Origin: Clostridia bacterium
GTDB lineage: Bacteria > Bacillota > Clostridia > Oscillospirales > CAG-272
DNA length: 64,000 nucleotides
Direction: 5' to 3'
NCBI GenBank assembly: GCA_017420755.1
Contig: JAFQOG010000029.1
Location: 124,001 to 188,000 of the forward strand
Part shown: positions 41,013-50,527 of the stretch, one piece after another
How positions within the stretch are numbered: the first letter of the stretch is position 1
Layout: each line of letters opens with the position of its first letter
The notes under the pieces: generated by a model
What the model was told of the DNA's origin: nothing
The model's database searches: none
Seen by the model: the letters and a program-made list of their open reading frames with translations, nothing else
Translations under genes and position numbers: made by a program

Positions 41013-44000
41013 TTATTTGCCCTCTTTATAAATTACTGCATCATCGCCTAGAATACTCTTTAATATCGCTATAATTTGAGCGTTTACAGATATACTGATA
41101 TCTGTTGCCTTGACATATTTTTTAGTTTGAATATCATAAAAAATTATTTCAGCATCACCGGAAAATTCTCTCAAAAGCTTTGTAATCTCATTAACGATTG
41201 GTGAATTTATACCATTCACCTTTAAATATAGCTTTGGAGATAATTTTTTTGTTGGTATTTCTATTTCGTTATTTTGCCGTAAAATTTGAGCATTTGCTAG
41301 CAATATTTTACAAGGCTCGTCTTCTCTTACACTAACAGCGCCGGTTACGCATACCACATTTTCTGTAACCAATACATCAGCATAGCTTTCATAGAATTTA
41401 GGGAAAACAATAACCTCAATTTCACCGCTTGAGTCCTCAATTGTGATAAAAGCCATATTTTCCTTCTTTTTAGTTTGCTTTATCGTTCTAGAGGTAATAA
41501 TTCCAGCGATTTTAACTGTATCTTTTTCTTTGAAAACTCCTTCAGAATCCTCGTTGCCAACAATTTCAATGATTTTTACAGGCTTTATTTGTTCAATGTG
41601 ATTGCTATATGAATCAAGAATATGTCCCGAGAAAAACATTCCCGAAACCTCTTTTTCGTACATAAGAAGCTCTTTTTTAGAAAATTCTTCAATTTCAGGA
41701 TACTCAAACTGTGGAAGAACGCTATTTGATGCCCCTTCGCTCATCATCGAAAAAATATCCGTTTGACCGTTGGCGGTTGTTCTGGAAATATTTGTTGCGC
41801 TATCTACAATTTCTTCATAAATTTGCATTAGCTGAGAACGATATTTTCCTAACGAATCAAACGCACCAACCTTTATCAAGGCTTCAATTTGACGCTTGTT
41901 CATGTCAGAATCCTTAAGCCTAAATACAAAGTTTTCAAACGAGGTGAATTCCCCGCCCTTATTTCTTTCCGAAACTATGGCTGATATAAAATTCCTTCCA
42001 ACATTTTTAAGCGCTAAAAGTCCAAACCTTATATTTGCACCATCAACTGAGAAATTAACCTCGCTTCTATTAACATCCGGTGGTAAAACTCGAATATTAA
42101 GCTTTTCACATTCATCTACATATTCGTTTGTTTTTGAAATATTGCCCAAAACAGATGTGATAAGAGATGCATAATATTCTTTCGGAAATTTACATTTTAA
42201 ATAAGCTGTTCTATATGCAATTATCGCATATGCGACAGCATGGCTTTTATTAAAAGCATATTTGGCAAATCCAAGCATTTCCTCAAAAAGCTCATTTGCA
42301 ACCACTTCTGTTATACCATTTTTAAGAGCGCCCTCGATAAATTCGTTTCTTTCTTGCTCCATAACGGATGCTTTTTTCTTGGACATCGCTCTACGAACAA
42401 TATCAGCATGACCATATGAATATCCTGCGATTTTTACGCACATTTGCATAACCTGCTCTTGATAAACTATACAGCCATATGTTGATTTAAGAATGGGCTC
42501 TAATAGTGGCGTTTTAAACTTTATTTTTGTTGGATTGTGTCTGCGCTCAATATATTCAGGAATAGAATCCATAGGTCCTGGACGATAAAGTGCTATACAC
42601 GCAATAATATCGTCAAAGCATGATGGCTGAAGCTGTGTTAAAACCTGCTTAATTCCCGCAGATTCAAGCTGAAAAACGCCATCAGTCCTTCCGGAAGACA
42701 AAAGCTTATATACATCTGGGTCATCTAGCGTTAAATTATCCACACTAAAATCCGGATGCTTTTTTCTTATAAGCTTTTCTGTATCACTAATAATGGTTAA
42801 ATATCTAAGCGCTAGAAAATCGAATTTTAGAAATCCTAGTTGCTCTACAGCATCCTTTGCATATTGGGTAACTACCATTCCGCCATTTACAGCAAGTGGC
42901 AGGTAATCAGATAGCGGATCTTCAGTTATAACAACTCCGGCAGCATGAGTTGAAGCATGACGAGGCAAGCCCTCGATTGACATCGATGTGTCAATTAGCT
43001 CTTTAATTTGGGGATTAGTGTCGTATAATCTCTTTAATTCCTTATTTTCCTCCAGTGCTTGAGCAAGAGTAATATTATGAGGAATCATTTTAGAAACGGC
43101 ATCAACCTCGGCGTAAGGAATTTCGAGAACTCTTCCAACATCTCTTATCGCTGCGCGTGCAGCCATTGTACCAAAGGTTACAATTTGCGCTACATGGTCA
43201 AGGCCATATTTTGATTTTACATATTCGATAACTTCATCTCTGCGTTCATAACAGAAATCGGTATCAATATCAGGCATGCTAATACGCTCGACATTTAAAA
43301 ACCGTTCAAAAAGCAAATCAAATTTTATTGAATCGACCTCGGTTATTCCTAACAGATAAGCAACTATACTTCCCGCTCCCGAGCCTCTTCCCGGACCAAC
43401 AGGAATAGAATTTGTTTTTGCATAATTGATAAAATCCCATACGATCAAGAAATAATCGTTATAACCCATTTTATCAATTACGGCAAGCTCACTTTCGATT
43501 CTATTTTCATACATACTCTTAGAATGCTCAGAATCAAACCTAATAAGAGCTCGCTCTATTTTTTCTTCAAATCCTAAATATGCTAGCCTTCTTAAGTATT
43601 CCTTCGATGTCATTGTGTTTTCGATTGGGAATTTTGGCAATCTAATTTTACTAAAATCGAATTCAAAATTGCATTTTTCGGCAATTTTAACAGTAACATC
43701 GCATACCTCAGGATATTCTCTTAAAGCAAATCGCATTTCGTCCTCGCTTTTAAGATAAAACTCACTGGTTTTGAAGGCAATTCCTGAATTATTAGATTTA
43801 GTAGAGTTAGTCTGGACAGACATTAAAATTAATTGCTTTGGCGCATCTTCTCTTTTTAAATAGTGAACATCGTTTGTTGCAACAAGCTCACAGCCGAATT
43901 TTTCAGCTAGCATTATCAAGGAATCGTTTACAGTTTTTTCCTCGTCTAAGCCATGATTTTGAATTTCCAGATAGAAATCCTCGCCAAAAATCTCCATCAT

Positions 44001-44483
44001 AAGCCTTATGTGCTCCTCAGCGCCCTCTACATCGCCTAAAATTATACTTTTAGGAATATATCCGGAAAGACACGCAGATAAAGCAATAAGTCCTTCAGAA
44101 TGTGCTTTTAAAAGCTCTATATCAATTCTTGGCTTAACATAAAAGCCTTCAGTAAATCCCGCAGATACCAAATAGGATAGATTTTTATAGCCAATTTCGT
44201 TTTTTGCAAGCAAAACCAAATGATAATACGATAAATTGTTAACTTTTGCGCGCTCAAATCTACTTCCAGGCGCAAGATAAACCTCGCATCCTATAATAGG
44301 CTTTATGCCCTCCTCTTTGCACGCCTTGAAAAATTCAACAACGCCGAACATATTTCCGTGATCGGTTATTGCAACAGCGGTTTGGCCAAGAGCCTTTACC
44401 ATTTGTGGAATTTCTTTAATTTTACATGCTCCATCTAGCAAACTATACTCACTATGTAGATGTAAATGAACAAAGCCCGACAT
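41013..44483 (-). CDS. dnaE: DNA polymerase III subunit alpha (DnaE)
   Basis: Replicative polymerase of 1156 residues. The N-terminal PHP domain (about 1-270; FVHLHLHSEYSLLDGA, AITDHGNMFG) is followed by the C-family polymerase core with GPGRGSGAGS and the catalytic Asp residues in PDIDTDF (about residue 405). YQEQVM and a helix-hairpin-helix region follow, then an OB domain (about 985-1070; KIAGIITSRTIKQTK, IEVIVFP). Length and layout match DnaE1/DnaE3. Low-GC Firmicutes usually also have PolC, which is not in this window. GGAGA precedes the ATG. whiA is 13 bases upstream. Confidence 0.96.
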   Translation of the reverse strand: MSGFVHLHLHSEYSLLDGACKIKEIPQMVKALGQTAVAITDHGNMFGVVEFFKACKEEGIKPIIGCEVYLAPGSRFERAKVNNLSYYHLVLLAKNEIGYKNLSYLVSAGFTEGFYVKPRIDIELLKAHSEGLIALSACLSGYIPKSIILGDVEGAEEHIRLMMEIFGEDFYLEIQNHGLDEEKTVNDSLIMLAEKFGCELVATNDVHYLKREDAPKQLILMSVQTNSTKSNNSGIAFKTSEFYLKSEDEMRFALREYPEVCDVTVKIAEKCNFEFDFSKIRLPKFPIENTMTSKEYLRRLAYLGFEEKIERALIRFDSEHSKSMYENRIESELAVIDKMGYNDYFLIVWDFINYAKTNSIPVGPGRGSGAGSIVAYLLGITEVDSIKFDLLFERFLNVERISMPDIDTDFCYERRDEVIEYVKSKYGLDHVAQIVTFGTMAARAAIRDVGRVLEIPYAEVDAVSKMIPHNITLAQALEENKELKRLYDTNPQIKELIDTSMSIEGLPRHASTHAAGVVITEDPLSDYLPLAVNGGMVVTQYAKDAVEQLGFLKFDFLALRYLTIISDTEKLIRKKHPDFSVDNLTLDDPDVYKLLSSGRTDGVFQLESAGIKQVLTQLQPSCFDDIIACIALYRPGPMDSIPEYIERRHNPTKIKFKTPLLEPILKSTYGCIVYQEQVMQMCVKIAGYSYGHADIVRRAMSKKKASVMEQERNEFIEGALKNGITEVVANELFEEMLGFAKYAFNKSHAVAYAIIAYRTAYLKCKFPKEYYASLITSVLGNISKTNEYVDECEKLNIRVLPPDVNRSEVNFSVDGANIRFGLLALKNVGRNFISAIVSERNKGGEFTSFENFVFRLKDSDMNKRQIEALIKVGAFDSLGKYRSQLMQIYEEIVDSATNISRTTANGQTDIFSMMSEGASNSVLPQFEYPEIEEFSKKELLMYEKEVSGMFFSGHILDSYSNHIEQIKPVKIIEIVGNEDSEGVFKEKDTVKIAGIITSRTIKQTKKKENMAFITIEDSSGEIEVIVFPKFYESYADVLVTENVVCVTGAVSVREDEPCKILLANAQILRQNNEIEIPTKKLSPKLYLKVNGINSPIVNEITKLLREFSGDAEIIFYDIQTKKYVKATDISISVNAQIIAILKSILGDDAVIYKEGK

Positions 44484-44496
44484 TGTATCTCCTTTT

Positions 44497-45360
44497 TTAA
44501 ACTTCTTCTTTTAAATTTTTATAAATCTCTAAAATTTTTTCTAATCTATGATAAATTCCTGATTTTGAAATTGGAGGATCAAATTTTTGACCTAATTGTT
44601 CAAAATTTAATTCTCTAAATTCAATTCTTTTAAAAGCCGTTTCTCTTAAAGACTCCGGCAAAATATCAATTTTGTCATTGTCAATTAAATAAAAAATTGC
44701 CTCTATATATTTTTCGTTTGCCTTTAATGATTTATTAATATTTGCATTATCACAATTAGCAACACGATTTGCGTTATTAATAAATTCCTTGTAAATTTTA
44801 CTATTCATAACGGCGAAGGTCGCATTGACAGCACCGATAAGGGCAAGAAAATTTTCGATACTCTCGCTATCTCTTAGGTAAATAATATATTTCCCTGACC
44901 TAAGAGCTGATTTGGGAGAAAAGCCTAACTCTTCAAGAAGCTCAAAAATAGAATTTCTTTTGTTTTCATTATTGAATATGAGCTCCAAACGATATGATTT
45001 TTCGGGATCGTTGACAGTACCGCACAGCAAAAATAAAGCTCTAAGAAAATATCCTATGCAGTTATCGCATTTAAAAATATTATCTTTATATTCGGCAATT
45101 GTAGAAAATCTAGCAATCCCTTTATTTAAACGGATTTCTTTCTTTTTTTCATCATAAGAAAAGCCATTTAGCTTTAATGGCGCAGATGCTACTTCTATAA
45201 ATGTTTTTGCATTTTCGGCAATTGTCTTTTTTATTATCAATTCTCCGTTCTCTTCTTCTGAAATGAAGAAAAAGCCATAAACGAAAGAAAATGCACAGCA
45301 CCGCTTTAGCTTCTCGCTAACTATTAATTCTCTTTTAGTAATTTTTGAAAAGGATTCCAT
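44497..45360 (-). CDS. whiA: DNA-binding protein WhiA
   Basis: A 287-residue protein. The N-terminal part is related to LAGLIDADG homing endonucleases but lacks nuclease activity (CCAFSFVYGFFF, YFLRALFLLCGTVNDPEKSYRLEL). The C-terminal HTH has LNFEQLGQKFDPPISKSGIYHRLEKI. WhiA affects cell division and chromosome segregation in Firmicutes and sporulation in Streptomyces. It follows murB by seven bases. The usual neighbours rapZ and yvcK are missing between murB and whiA. Confidence 0.93.
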   Translation of the reverse strand: MESFSKITKRELIVSEKLKRCCAFSFVYGFFFISEEENGELIIKKTIAENAKTFIEVASAPLKLNGFSYDEKKKEIRLNKGIARFSTIAEYKDNIFKCDNCIGYFLRALFLLCGTVNDPEKSYRLELIFNNENKRNSIFELLEELGFSPKSALRSGKYIIYLRDSESIENFLALIGAVNATFAVMNSKIYKEFINNANRVANCDNANINKSLKANEKYIEAIFYLIDNDKIDILPESLRETAFKRIEFRELNFEQLGQKFDPPISKSGIYHRLEKILEIYKNLKEEV

Positions 45361-45367
45361 ATTTTCC

Positions 45368-46273
45368 TCAATCTACAAATATTATTTCCTCATCTAAAGG
45401 TACATTAAATTTTTTATATACCCTTTCCTTTGTTATGCGTATCAATTCCTTTATATCATTCGCAGTAGCGTTATTAAAATTCACAATAAAGCCCGCATGC
45501 TTTTTCGAAATTTGCGCACCACCAACTGTAAATCCCTTTAAGCCCGACTCATCAATTAACTTAGACGCATATGAATTTTTAGGTCTTTTAAATGCGCTTC
45601 CAGCGCTCCCCTTTCCCAAAGGTTGACTTGAAATTCTCCTAAGTGCAAAATTTAATGCTTTTAAATATATGGCTTCTTTGAAATCTTTTTTTAATAAAAA
45701 TGTGCTACTAAGTAAAATCAAATTTTTATTTTCACAAAAAATTGATTTTTTATCATTAAATTTATGCTCTTCTAAATTAATTTTAAATTTGGCCATTGTA
45801 TTCAAATCAAAAGCTAGGCTCTCAATAATTATACCTGAAGTGACTCCATCGAAGGCGCTGGCATTCATATATACCGCTCCTCCTATGCTTCCGGGAATTC
45901 CACAAAAAAATTCCATTCCGCTAAGAGAATTTTTTATGGCTAAAATCGAGCAATCGGTAACTGATGCTCCACATTCTGCCATCAAACAATCTCCATCTAT
46001 TTTTATTTTGTCAAGCATAGAGGTGCAAAGTATTACACCATTATAATGAAAATCCGGAAAAACTAAATTCGTTCCTTTTCCAACAATAAAAAATTTAATA
46101 CCTTTATCGTAAAGATATGATAGAATTTCGCAAAAAGCATCTATATCATTTGGAAAAATCACAATATCGGCGCTTGAGCCGATCTCGAAATTACTAAGGG
46201 AGTGTAAGGATTGGTTTTCTAAAAAGCGTATATTGTTTCTTTTTAACAAATCTATCAATGGCGCATATTTCAT
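45368..46273 (-). CDS. murB: UDP-N-acetylenolpyruvoylglucosamine reductase
   Basis: FAD enzyme that reduces UDP-GlcNAc-enolpyruvate to UDP-MurNAc in peptidoglycan synthesis. A 301-residue type II MurB: the FAD-binding GKGTNLVF and GIPGSIGGAVYMNASAF, and PLGKGSAGSAFKRP, where the Ser acts as proton donor. ATG 46273 has TTGGAGA upstream; an earlier in-frame TTG overlaps that site. First in a murB-whiA-dnaE unit. Confidence 0.94.
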   Translation of the reverse strand: MKYAPLIDLLKRNNIRFLENQSLHSLSNFEIGSSADIVIFPNDIDAFCEILSYLYDKGIKFFIVGKGTNLVFPDFHYNGVILCTSMLDKIKIDGDCLMAECGASVTDCSILAIKNSLSGMEFFCGIPGSIGGAVYMNASAFDGVTSGIIIESLAFDLNTMAKFKINLEEHKFNDKKSIFCENKNLILLSSTFLLKKDFKEAIYLKALNFALRRISSQPLGKGSAGSAFKRPKNSYASKLIDESGLKGFTVGGAQISKKHAGFIVNFNNATANDIKELIRITKERVYKKFNVPLDEEIIFVD

Positions 46274-46451
46274 ATAATTCTCCAACAAAATTAAGATTAA
46301 TCCTTAATATTATATGCCGAATTTCAAATTGCGCATTTAAGTTTAGATGAATTAAAATATCAAAATCAAGCCTTGGTGCTTTTTTGGTGTAAATGTATAC
46401 TTCTAGTAAAAACCGCTTCTAAAAATCTCAAATAAAGCTTTAAAATTACTT

Positions 46452-48161
46452 TTATTTATTCAAAAGCTTAGCAGATTGAGATATGAGCTCTCTTGCGGCA
46501 GCTAATTGCTTTTCGGTGACATTAATTCCACCTATAATTCTTGCAATTTCAAGAACTCTTTGCTCGTCATCTAGCCTATAAACATGTGCCTCCGCTCTTT
46601 TTTCAACCTCTAGCTTCTTTATAAAGAAATGATTATCAGCCAAGGAAGCTATTTGCGCAGAATGAGTTACGCATATAACTTGTGTCAATGTTGAAATATC
46701 ATGAAGCTTAATTCCAATTTTTTGAGATGTGCTTCCACTAACTCCGGTATCGATTTCATCAAAAATTACTGTGCTAGCTCCATTTTTGTCGCTCATAGCA
46801 CTCTTCATTGCTAGCATAATTCTTGATAGCTCTCCACCCGACGCGATTTTATTCATAGGAGAAAGCTCCTCGCCAACATTTGTAGCAATCATAAATTCTA
46901 CATCGTCAATTCCATACTGAGAAAGAGTCAGCTTACCATTTTTTTCGTTTTTAGCAACGCTAATTTCAAATATAACCTTAGGCATATCCAAAAATTCAAG
47001 AGCATCCATGATAATTTGGCTTAATTTTTCAGCGCCAATTATTCTAATTTCATGTAATTTATTGGCTAAATCTAAAGCAATTTGATATAGCTTTTTATAT
47101 TCATTACTTAACTCTTCGATTTTTTCCTCTCCAAGCTCAAAAGATTTAAGCTTTTCTTGCGCCTCTTGCTTAAATTTAATAATTTCAGCGATATCAAAGC
47201 CATATTTTTTCTTTAACCTTTGAATAAGAAGAAGTCTTGCCTCAATAAGCTGAAGCTGAGCTTCGGGATCGTCAATCCCCTCAAAAGAGCTTAATTCCAG
47301 GGCTCTTTCGGCGATATCTGTAATTTCATACTTATAAGAGGTCAGCTTTTCAATCATTTCAGCTGTCTCCGGTTCAACATCAGATAGCTTGGAAAGGGAT
47401 TCTATTGCCTTTTCAATTAAATAGACAGCGCTAATTCCACTATCATTTCTTAAAAGTGCTTTATAAACATTATTTGATTGCTTTATGATTTTTTCAGCAC
47501 CTCTAAGCCTTGTACGAAGCTCATTGAGCTTTTCCTCTTCGTTTACATCATTCAATTTAGCACTTTCAATTTCATTTATTTGAAAATTCAAGATATCTAT
47601 CATCATATCGCCTTGTGAGCGTAGTTCTCTTAAAGCTGTAATTTCATTTTTAAGCTCTGTTAGCTTGGAATAAATTTTTGAATATTCCAAAAGCTCATTT
47701 TCGCACTCAATATATTCATCTAAAAGCAATATGTGATTTGCCTTGTTCATAAATGTATGGTTTTCATTTTGACCATGAATATTAACAAGATATGCTCCAA
47801 TAGCTCTTAATTGTGCTAAGGTTACAGTACGAGAATTTATCCTTGCAATGCTTTTTCCGTCATGAGTGATAGTTCTTGACACGGAAAAGAGATCATCCTC
47901 GTCATATTCAATTCCTAGCTCGTCGCATAAATCATATACTTGTTTTCCAACATTTGAAAAAAGCGCAATAACAGTAGCCTTTTCAGCCCCTTGGCGAACA
48001 ATCTCACGAGAAAGCTTTGCTCCTAAAATCATTCCAATAGAGTCTATTATTATAGATTTTCCCGCACCCGTTTCACCCGTCAAGATATTAAAGCCGTTTT
48101 CAAATTCGATTGTTACATTTTTTGCAACAGCAACATTTTCAATATGCAAAGAATAAAGCAT
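46452..48161 (-). CDS. recN: DNA repair protein RecN
   Basis: SMC-like ATPase of 569 residues for double-strand break repair. Walker A GETGAGKS (residues 29-36), a central coiled coil (about 150-360), then the signature region ASGGELSRIMLAMKS, Walker B VIFDEIDTGVSGS and VTHSAQIASLADNHF. AGGAG lies upstream of the ATG. It follows argR by 16 bases, a classical Firmicute order (tlyA-argR-recN). Confidence 0.95.
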   Translation of the reverse strand: MLYSLHIENVAVAKNVTIEFENGFNILTGETGAGKSIIIDSIGMILGAKLSREIVRQGAEKATVIALFSNVGKQVYDLCDELGIEYDEDDLFSVSRTITHDGKSIARINSRTVTLAQLRAIGAYLVNIHGQNENHTFMNKANHILLLDEYIECENELLEYSKIYSKLTELKNEITALRELRSQGDMMIDILNFQINEIESAKLNDVNEEEKLNELRTRLRGAEKIIKQSNNVYKALLRNDSGISAVYLIEKAIESLSKLSDVEPETAEMIEKLTSYKYEITDIAERALELSSFEGIDDPEAQLQLIEARLLLIQRLKKKYGFDIAEIIKFKQEAQEKLKSFELGEEKIEELSNEYKKLYQIALDLANKLHEIRIIGAEKLSQIIMDALEFLDMPKVIFEISVAKNEKNGKLTLSQYGIDDVEFMIATNVGEELSPMNKIASGGELSRIMLAMKSAMSDKNGASTVIFDEIDTGVSGSTSQKIGIKLHDISTLTQVICVTHSAQIASLADNHFFIKKLEVEKRAEAHVYRLDDEQRVLEIARIIGGINVTEKQLAAARELISQSAKLLNK

Positions 48162-48177
48162 TATTTGCTCCTAACAA

Positions 48178-48624
48178 TTATTTTTCAGCAATTTTTGAAA
48201 TCTTTTGAGTAATTTTAATACTAGCGTCCTCAGATGTTGTAACGATAATAATTGTATCATCTCCCGCAACGCATCCCAAAATATCGTCATCCATCAATGA
48301 ATCAATACCTGCTGCAACCGCTTGAGCAAGTCCGGGGGCGGTTTTTATTACAACATTATTTAACGCATATCTAATTTCTCTAATAGAAGAAATTAGAGCG
48401 CTATTATATTCAGAAACATCTTCTAATTCTCTTTTTGGCGCAACATATTTATAAATTCCGTCAACCATTACCTTCAAGAGCTTTAATTGTCTTATATCTC
48501 TTGATACGGTTGCCTGAGTTGCAACAAAGCCCTCTTCCCTTAACGCCTCGATTAGCTCCTCTTGAGTTTCAATATTCCTTTTTAAAATGATTTCTAAAAT
48601 TTTCTCTTGTCTTTTGCTTTTCAT
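48178..48624 (-). CDS. argR: Arginine repressor ArgR
   Basis: A 148-residue hexameric repressor of arginine genes. The N-terminal winged helix has TQEELIEALREEGFVATQATVSRDIRQL (shortened: TQATVSRDIRQLKLL). The C-terminal arginine-binding domain has KTAPGLAQAVAAGID and DDILGCVAGDDTIIIV. ATG 48624 has GGGAG upstream, so its first codons do not overlap tlyA. It sits between tlyA and recN. Confidence 0.95.
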   Translation of the reverse strand: MKSKRQEKILEIILKRNIETQEELIEALREEGFVATQATVSRDIRQLKLLKVMVDGIYKYVAPKRELEDVSEYNSALISSIREIRYALNNVVIKTAPGLAQAVAAGIDSLMDDDILGCVAGDDTIIIVTTSEDASIKITQKISKIAEK

Positions 48625-48634
48625 ATTTTCTCCC

Positions 48635-49417
48635 TTATCCATTAAGTACAATTTTTTCTATTATATTTTTATCAACGATATTTTCAGAGCTTTTTGAAAA
48701 TATCGCTAAAAATTCAACATTTCCATCTCCACCTAGTATGGGAGATACTGAAAAATAAACGCACGCAAGCCCGTTTTCGCTAGCGCAATTAATAACCTTT
48801 AGAACTCCAAAAAGCCTGTCGCTTGGCTTTTTTACAATTCCACCCTTGCCTATTTTTTCACGCCCTACCTCAAATTGAGGCTTTATAAGTGACATATACA
48901 CGCCATTTTCATTCAAAAGCTTTATGGCAGACGGCATAATATAGGTTTGCGAAATAAATGATACATCAATGGTTACAATATCGCAATAAGAGCCCATATC
49001 CTCGTAATTTATGTCTCTAGCGTTATAATTTTCTATTGAAACCACTCTTGGATCGTTCTTTAAGGACAAATCAAGCTGATTTGTACCCGAATCAACAGCA
49101 TATACCTTACTAGCACCATGCTTTAACGAACAGTCTGTAAAACCGCCCGTAGAGGCTCCTATATCAATAACAATTTTGCCATTAAAATCAACATTTCCCT
49201 CATTTATCATTTTTTCGAGCTTTAATCCACCACGAGATACATATGGACAAGGGTCGTTGATTTCAATTTTTTGTGTTATTGATTCATCTATTAAAAATGA
49301 TGGCTTGGTAATTTTTTTGGAATTTACTATAACATAGCCACCCTCTATTAAGACCTTAGCCCTTTGACGGCTTCTTATATATCCATTATTGGTTAAAAAT
49401 ACATCTAATCTTATCAT
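48635..49417 (-). CDS. tlyA: TlyA-type rRNA methyltransferase / S4-domain protein
   Basis: A 260-residue protein: an N-terminal S4 RNA-binding domain (RLDVFLTNNGYIRSRQRAKVLI, shortened: GYIRSRQRAKVLI), then an FtsJ-like methyltransferase with VIDIGASTGGFTDCSLKHGA for SAM binding and VTIDVSFIS. TlyA relatives make 2'-O-methylcytidine in 16S/23S rRNA. The start overlaps the ispA stop by four bases (ATGA). Confidence 0.94.
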   Translation of the reverse strand: MIRLDVFLTNNGYIRSRQRAKVLIEGGYVIVNSKKITKPSFLIDESITQKIEINDPCPYVSRGGLKLEKMINEGNVDFNGKIVIDIGASTGGFTDCSLKHGASKVYAVDSGTNQLDLSLKNDPRVVSIENYNARDINYEDMGSYCDIVTIDVSFISQTYIMPSAIKLLNENGVYMSLIKPQFEVGREKIGKGGIVKKPSDRLFGVLKVINCASENGLACVYFSVSPILGGDGNVEFLAIFSKSSENIVDKNIIEKIVLNG

Positions 49418-50295
49418 TTGTTTCTTTCAACTAGATATTTCGCTAGGCTTGAGAGTGACGACTCTTGCCCGTTTGAATATTTAGTAATGATTTTAATTGC
49501 TTCCTCGGTTAAGCTATCAACCTTCTCTTGTGCCTCTTGAATTGTCATGTAAGAAAGCGAGGTTAGCTTATTATTCTTTTCGTCAGAGCCAACAGGCTTG
49601 CCTAAAACACTTTCGTCAGCAATTTTATCAAGAATATCATCTCTTATTTGAAATGCAATGCCAATATTCATAGCGAATTTGCTTAAATCCTCGACAATTT
49701 CCTCGTTTGGTTCTTCACAGCTAGCATAATATCCTAGCAAAACAGCACACTTAATTAGCGCACCCGTTTTTAAGGAATGCATTTTTTCAAGCTCCTTGTA
49801 GGAATTAACATGACAATTAATATCAAGCATTTGTCCGCCCGCCATTCCACCAAACCCAGAAAGCCAAGAAAGCTCTTTTATAGCATATCTAACACACTTG
49901 TCACTTACTAAATCGTTATTTGACATTACATAAAATGCGTATGTTAAAAGCGAATCTCCAGCTAAAAGTGCATTTGCCTCTCCATAAATTTTATGATTTG
50001 TAGGCTTTCCTCTACGATAGTCATCATTATCCATACATGGAAGATCGTCGTGAATTAATGAATATGTGTGTATCATTTCTAACGCGCAGGCAAACGGAAT
50101 AGCCTTTTCAATATCATTTTTCTTTGAAAAAAGCTTATATGCTTCAAGAACAATAAACGGACGAAGTCTTTTGCCACCAGATAAAAGGCTGTATTTCATA
50201 GGATTCTCTAATCCATAGCCGTTTACCTGCATATATTTTTCAAGCGAATTTTCTACAATTGCCGAATTTGTTGCAATTAGCTCTTCAATTTTCAT
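49414..50295 (-). CDS. ispA: Polyprenyl (geranyl/farnesyl) diphosphate synthase
   Basis: Condenses isopentenyl diphosphate with allylic diphosphates to give FPP. The first Asp-rich motif is HDDLPCMDNDD (D-D-x4-D type), the second FQIRDDILD, and GGKRLRPFIV is the IPP-binding loop. About 293 residues. Starts at 50301 and 50304 are also possible; 50295 has the best spacing from AGGTGA. It overlaps xseB by 11 bases. It uses the products of the MEP pathway encoded by ispD/ispF at 1.9-3.1 kb. Confidence 0.94.
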   Translation of the reverse strand: MKIEELIATNSAIVENSLEKYMQVNGYGLENPMKYSLLSGGKRLRPFIVLEAYKLFSKKNDIEKAIPFACALEMIHTYSLIHDDLPCMDNDDYRRGKPTNHKIYGEANALLAGDSLLTYAFYVMSNNDLVSDKCVRYAIKELSWLSGFGGMAGGQMLDINCHVNSYKELEKMHSLKTGALIKCAVLLGYYASCEEPNEEIVEDLSKFAMNIGIAFQIRDDILDKIADESVLGKPVGSDEKNNKLTSLSYMTIQEAQEKVDSLTEEAIKIITKYSNGQESSLSSLAKYLVERNK

Positions 50296-50527
50296 CTTCA
50301 TCACCTAAAAAGTCTTGTTCTACCAATTCTCCGTCAATGCTAACTAGCTGTTTTACGGTTGCATCTGCGGAATCTAGCTTTTCGTTACATAGCTTAACAA
50401 GCTTAACTCCCTCTTCAAATAGAGAGAGCGCCTTATCAAGCGGAGCGTCAGCGCTTTCAAGTAGCGCAACAATTTCATCAAGTCTTTCAAGAGCCTTTTC
50501 AAATGTTGGTTCTTTTTTAGTTGGCAT
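50285..50527 (-). CDS. xseB: Exodeoxyribonuclease VII small subunit
   Basis: An 80-residue acidic helical protein with FEKALERLDEIVALLESADAPLDKAL (shortened: FEKALERLDEIV) and SLFEEGVKLVKLCNEKL, the XseB pattern. It forms ExoVII with several copies per XseA. It overlaps both xseA (11 bases) and ispA. Confidence 0.95.
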   Translation of the reverse strand: MPTKKEPTFEKALERLDEIVALLESADAPLDKALSLFEEGVKLVKLCNEKLDSADATVKQLVSIDGELVEQDFLGDEDEN

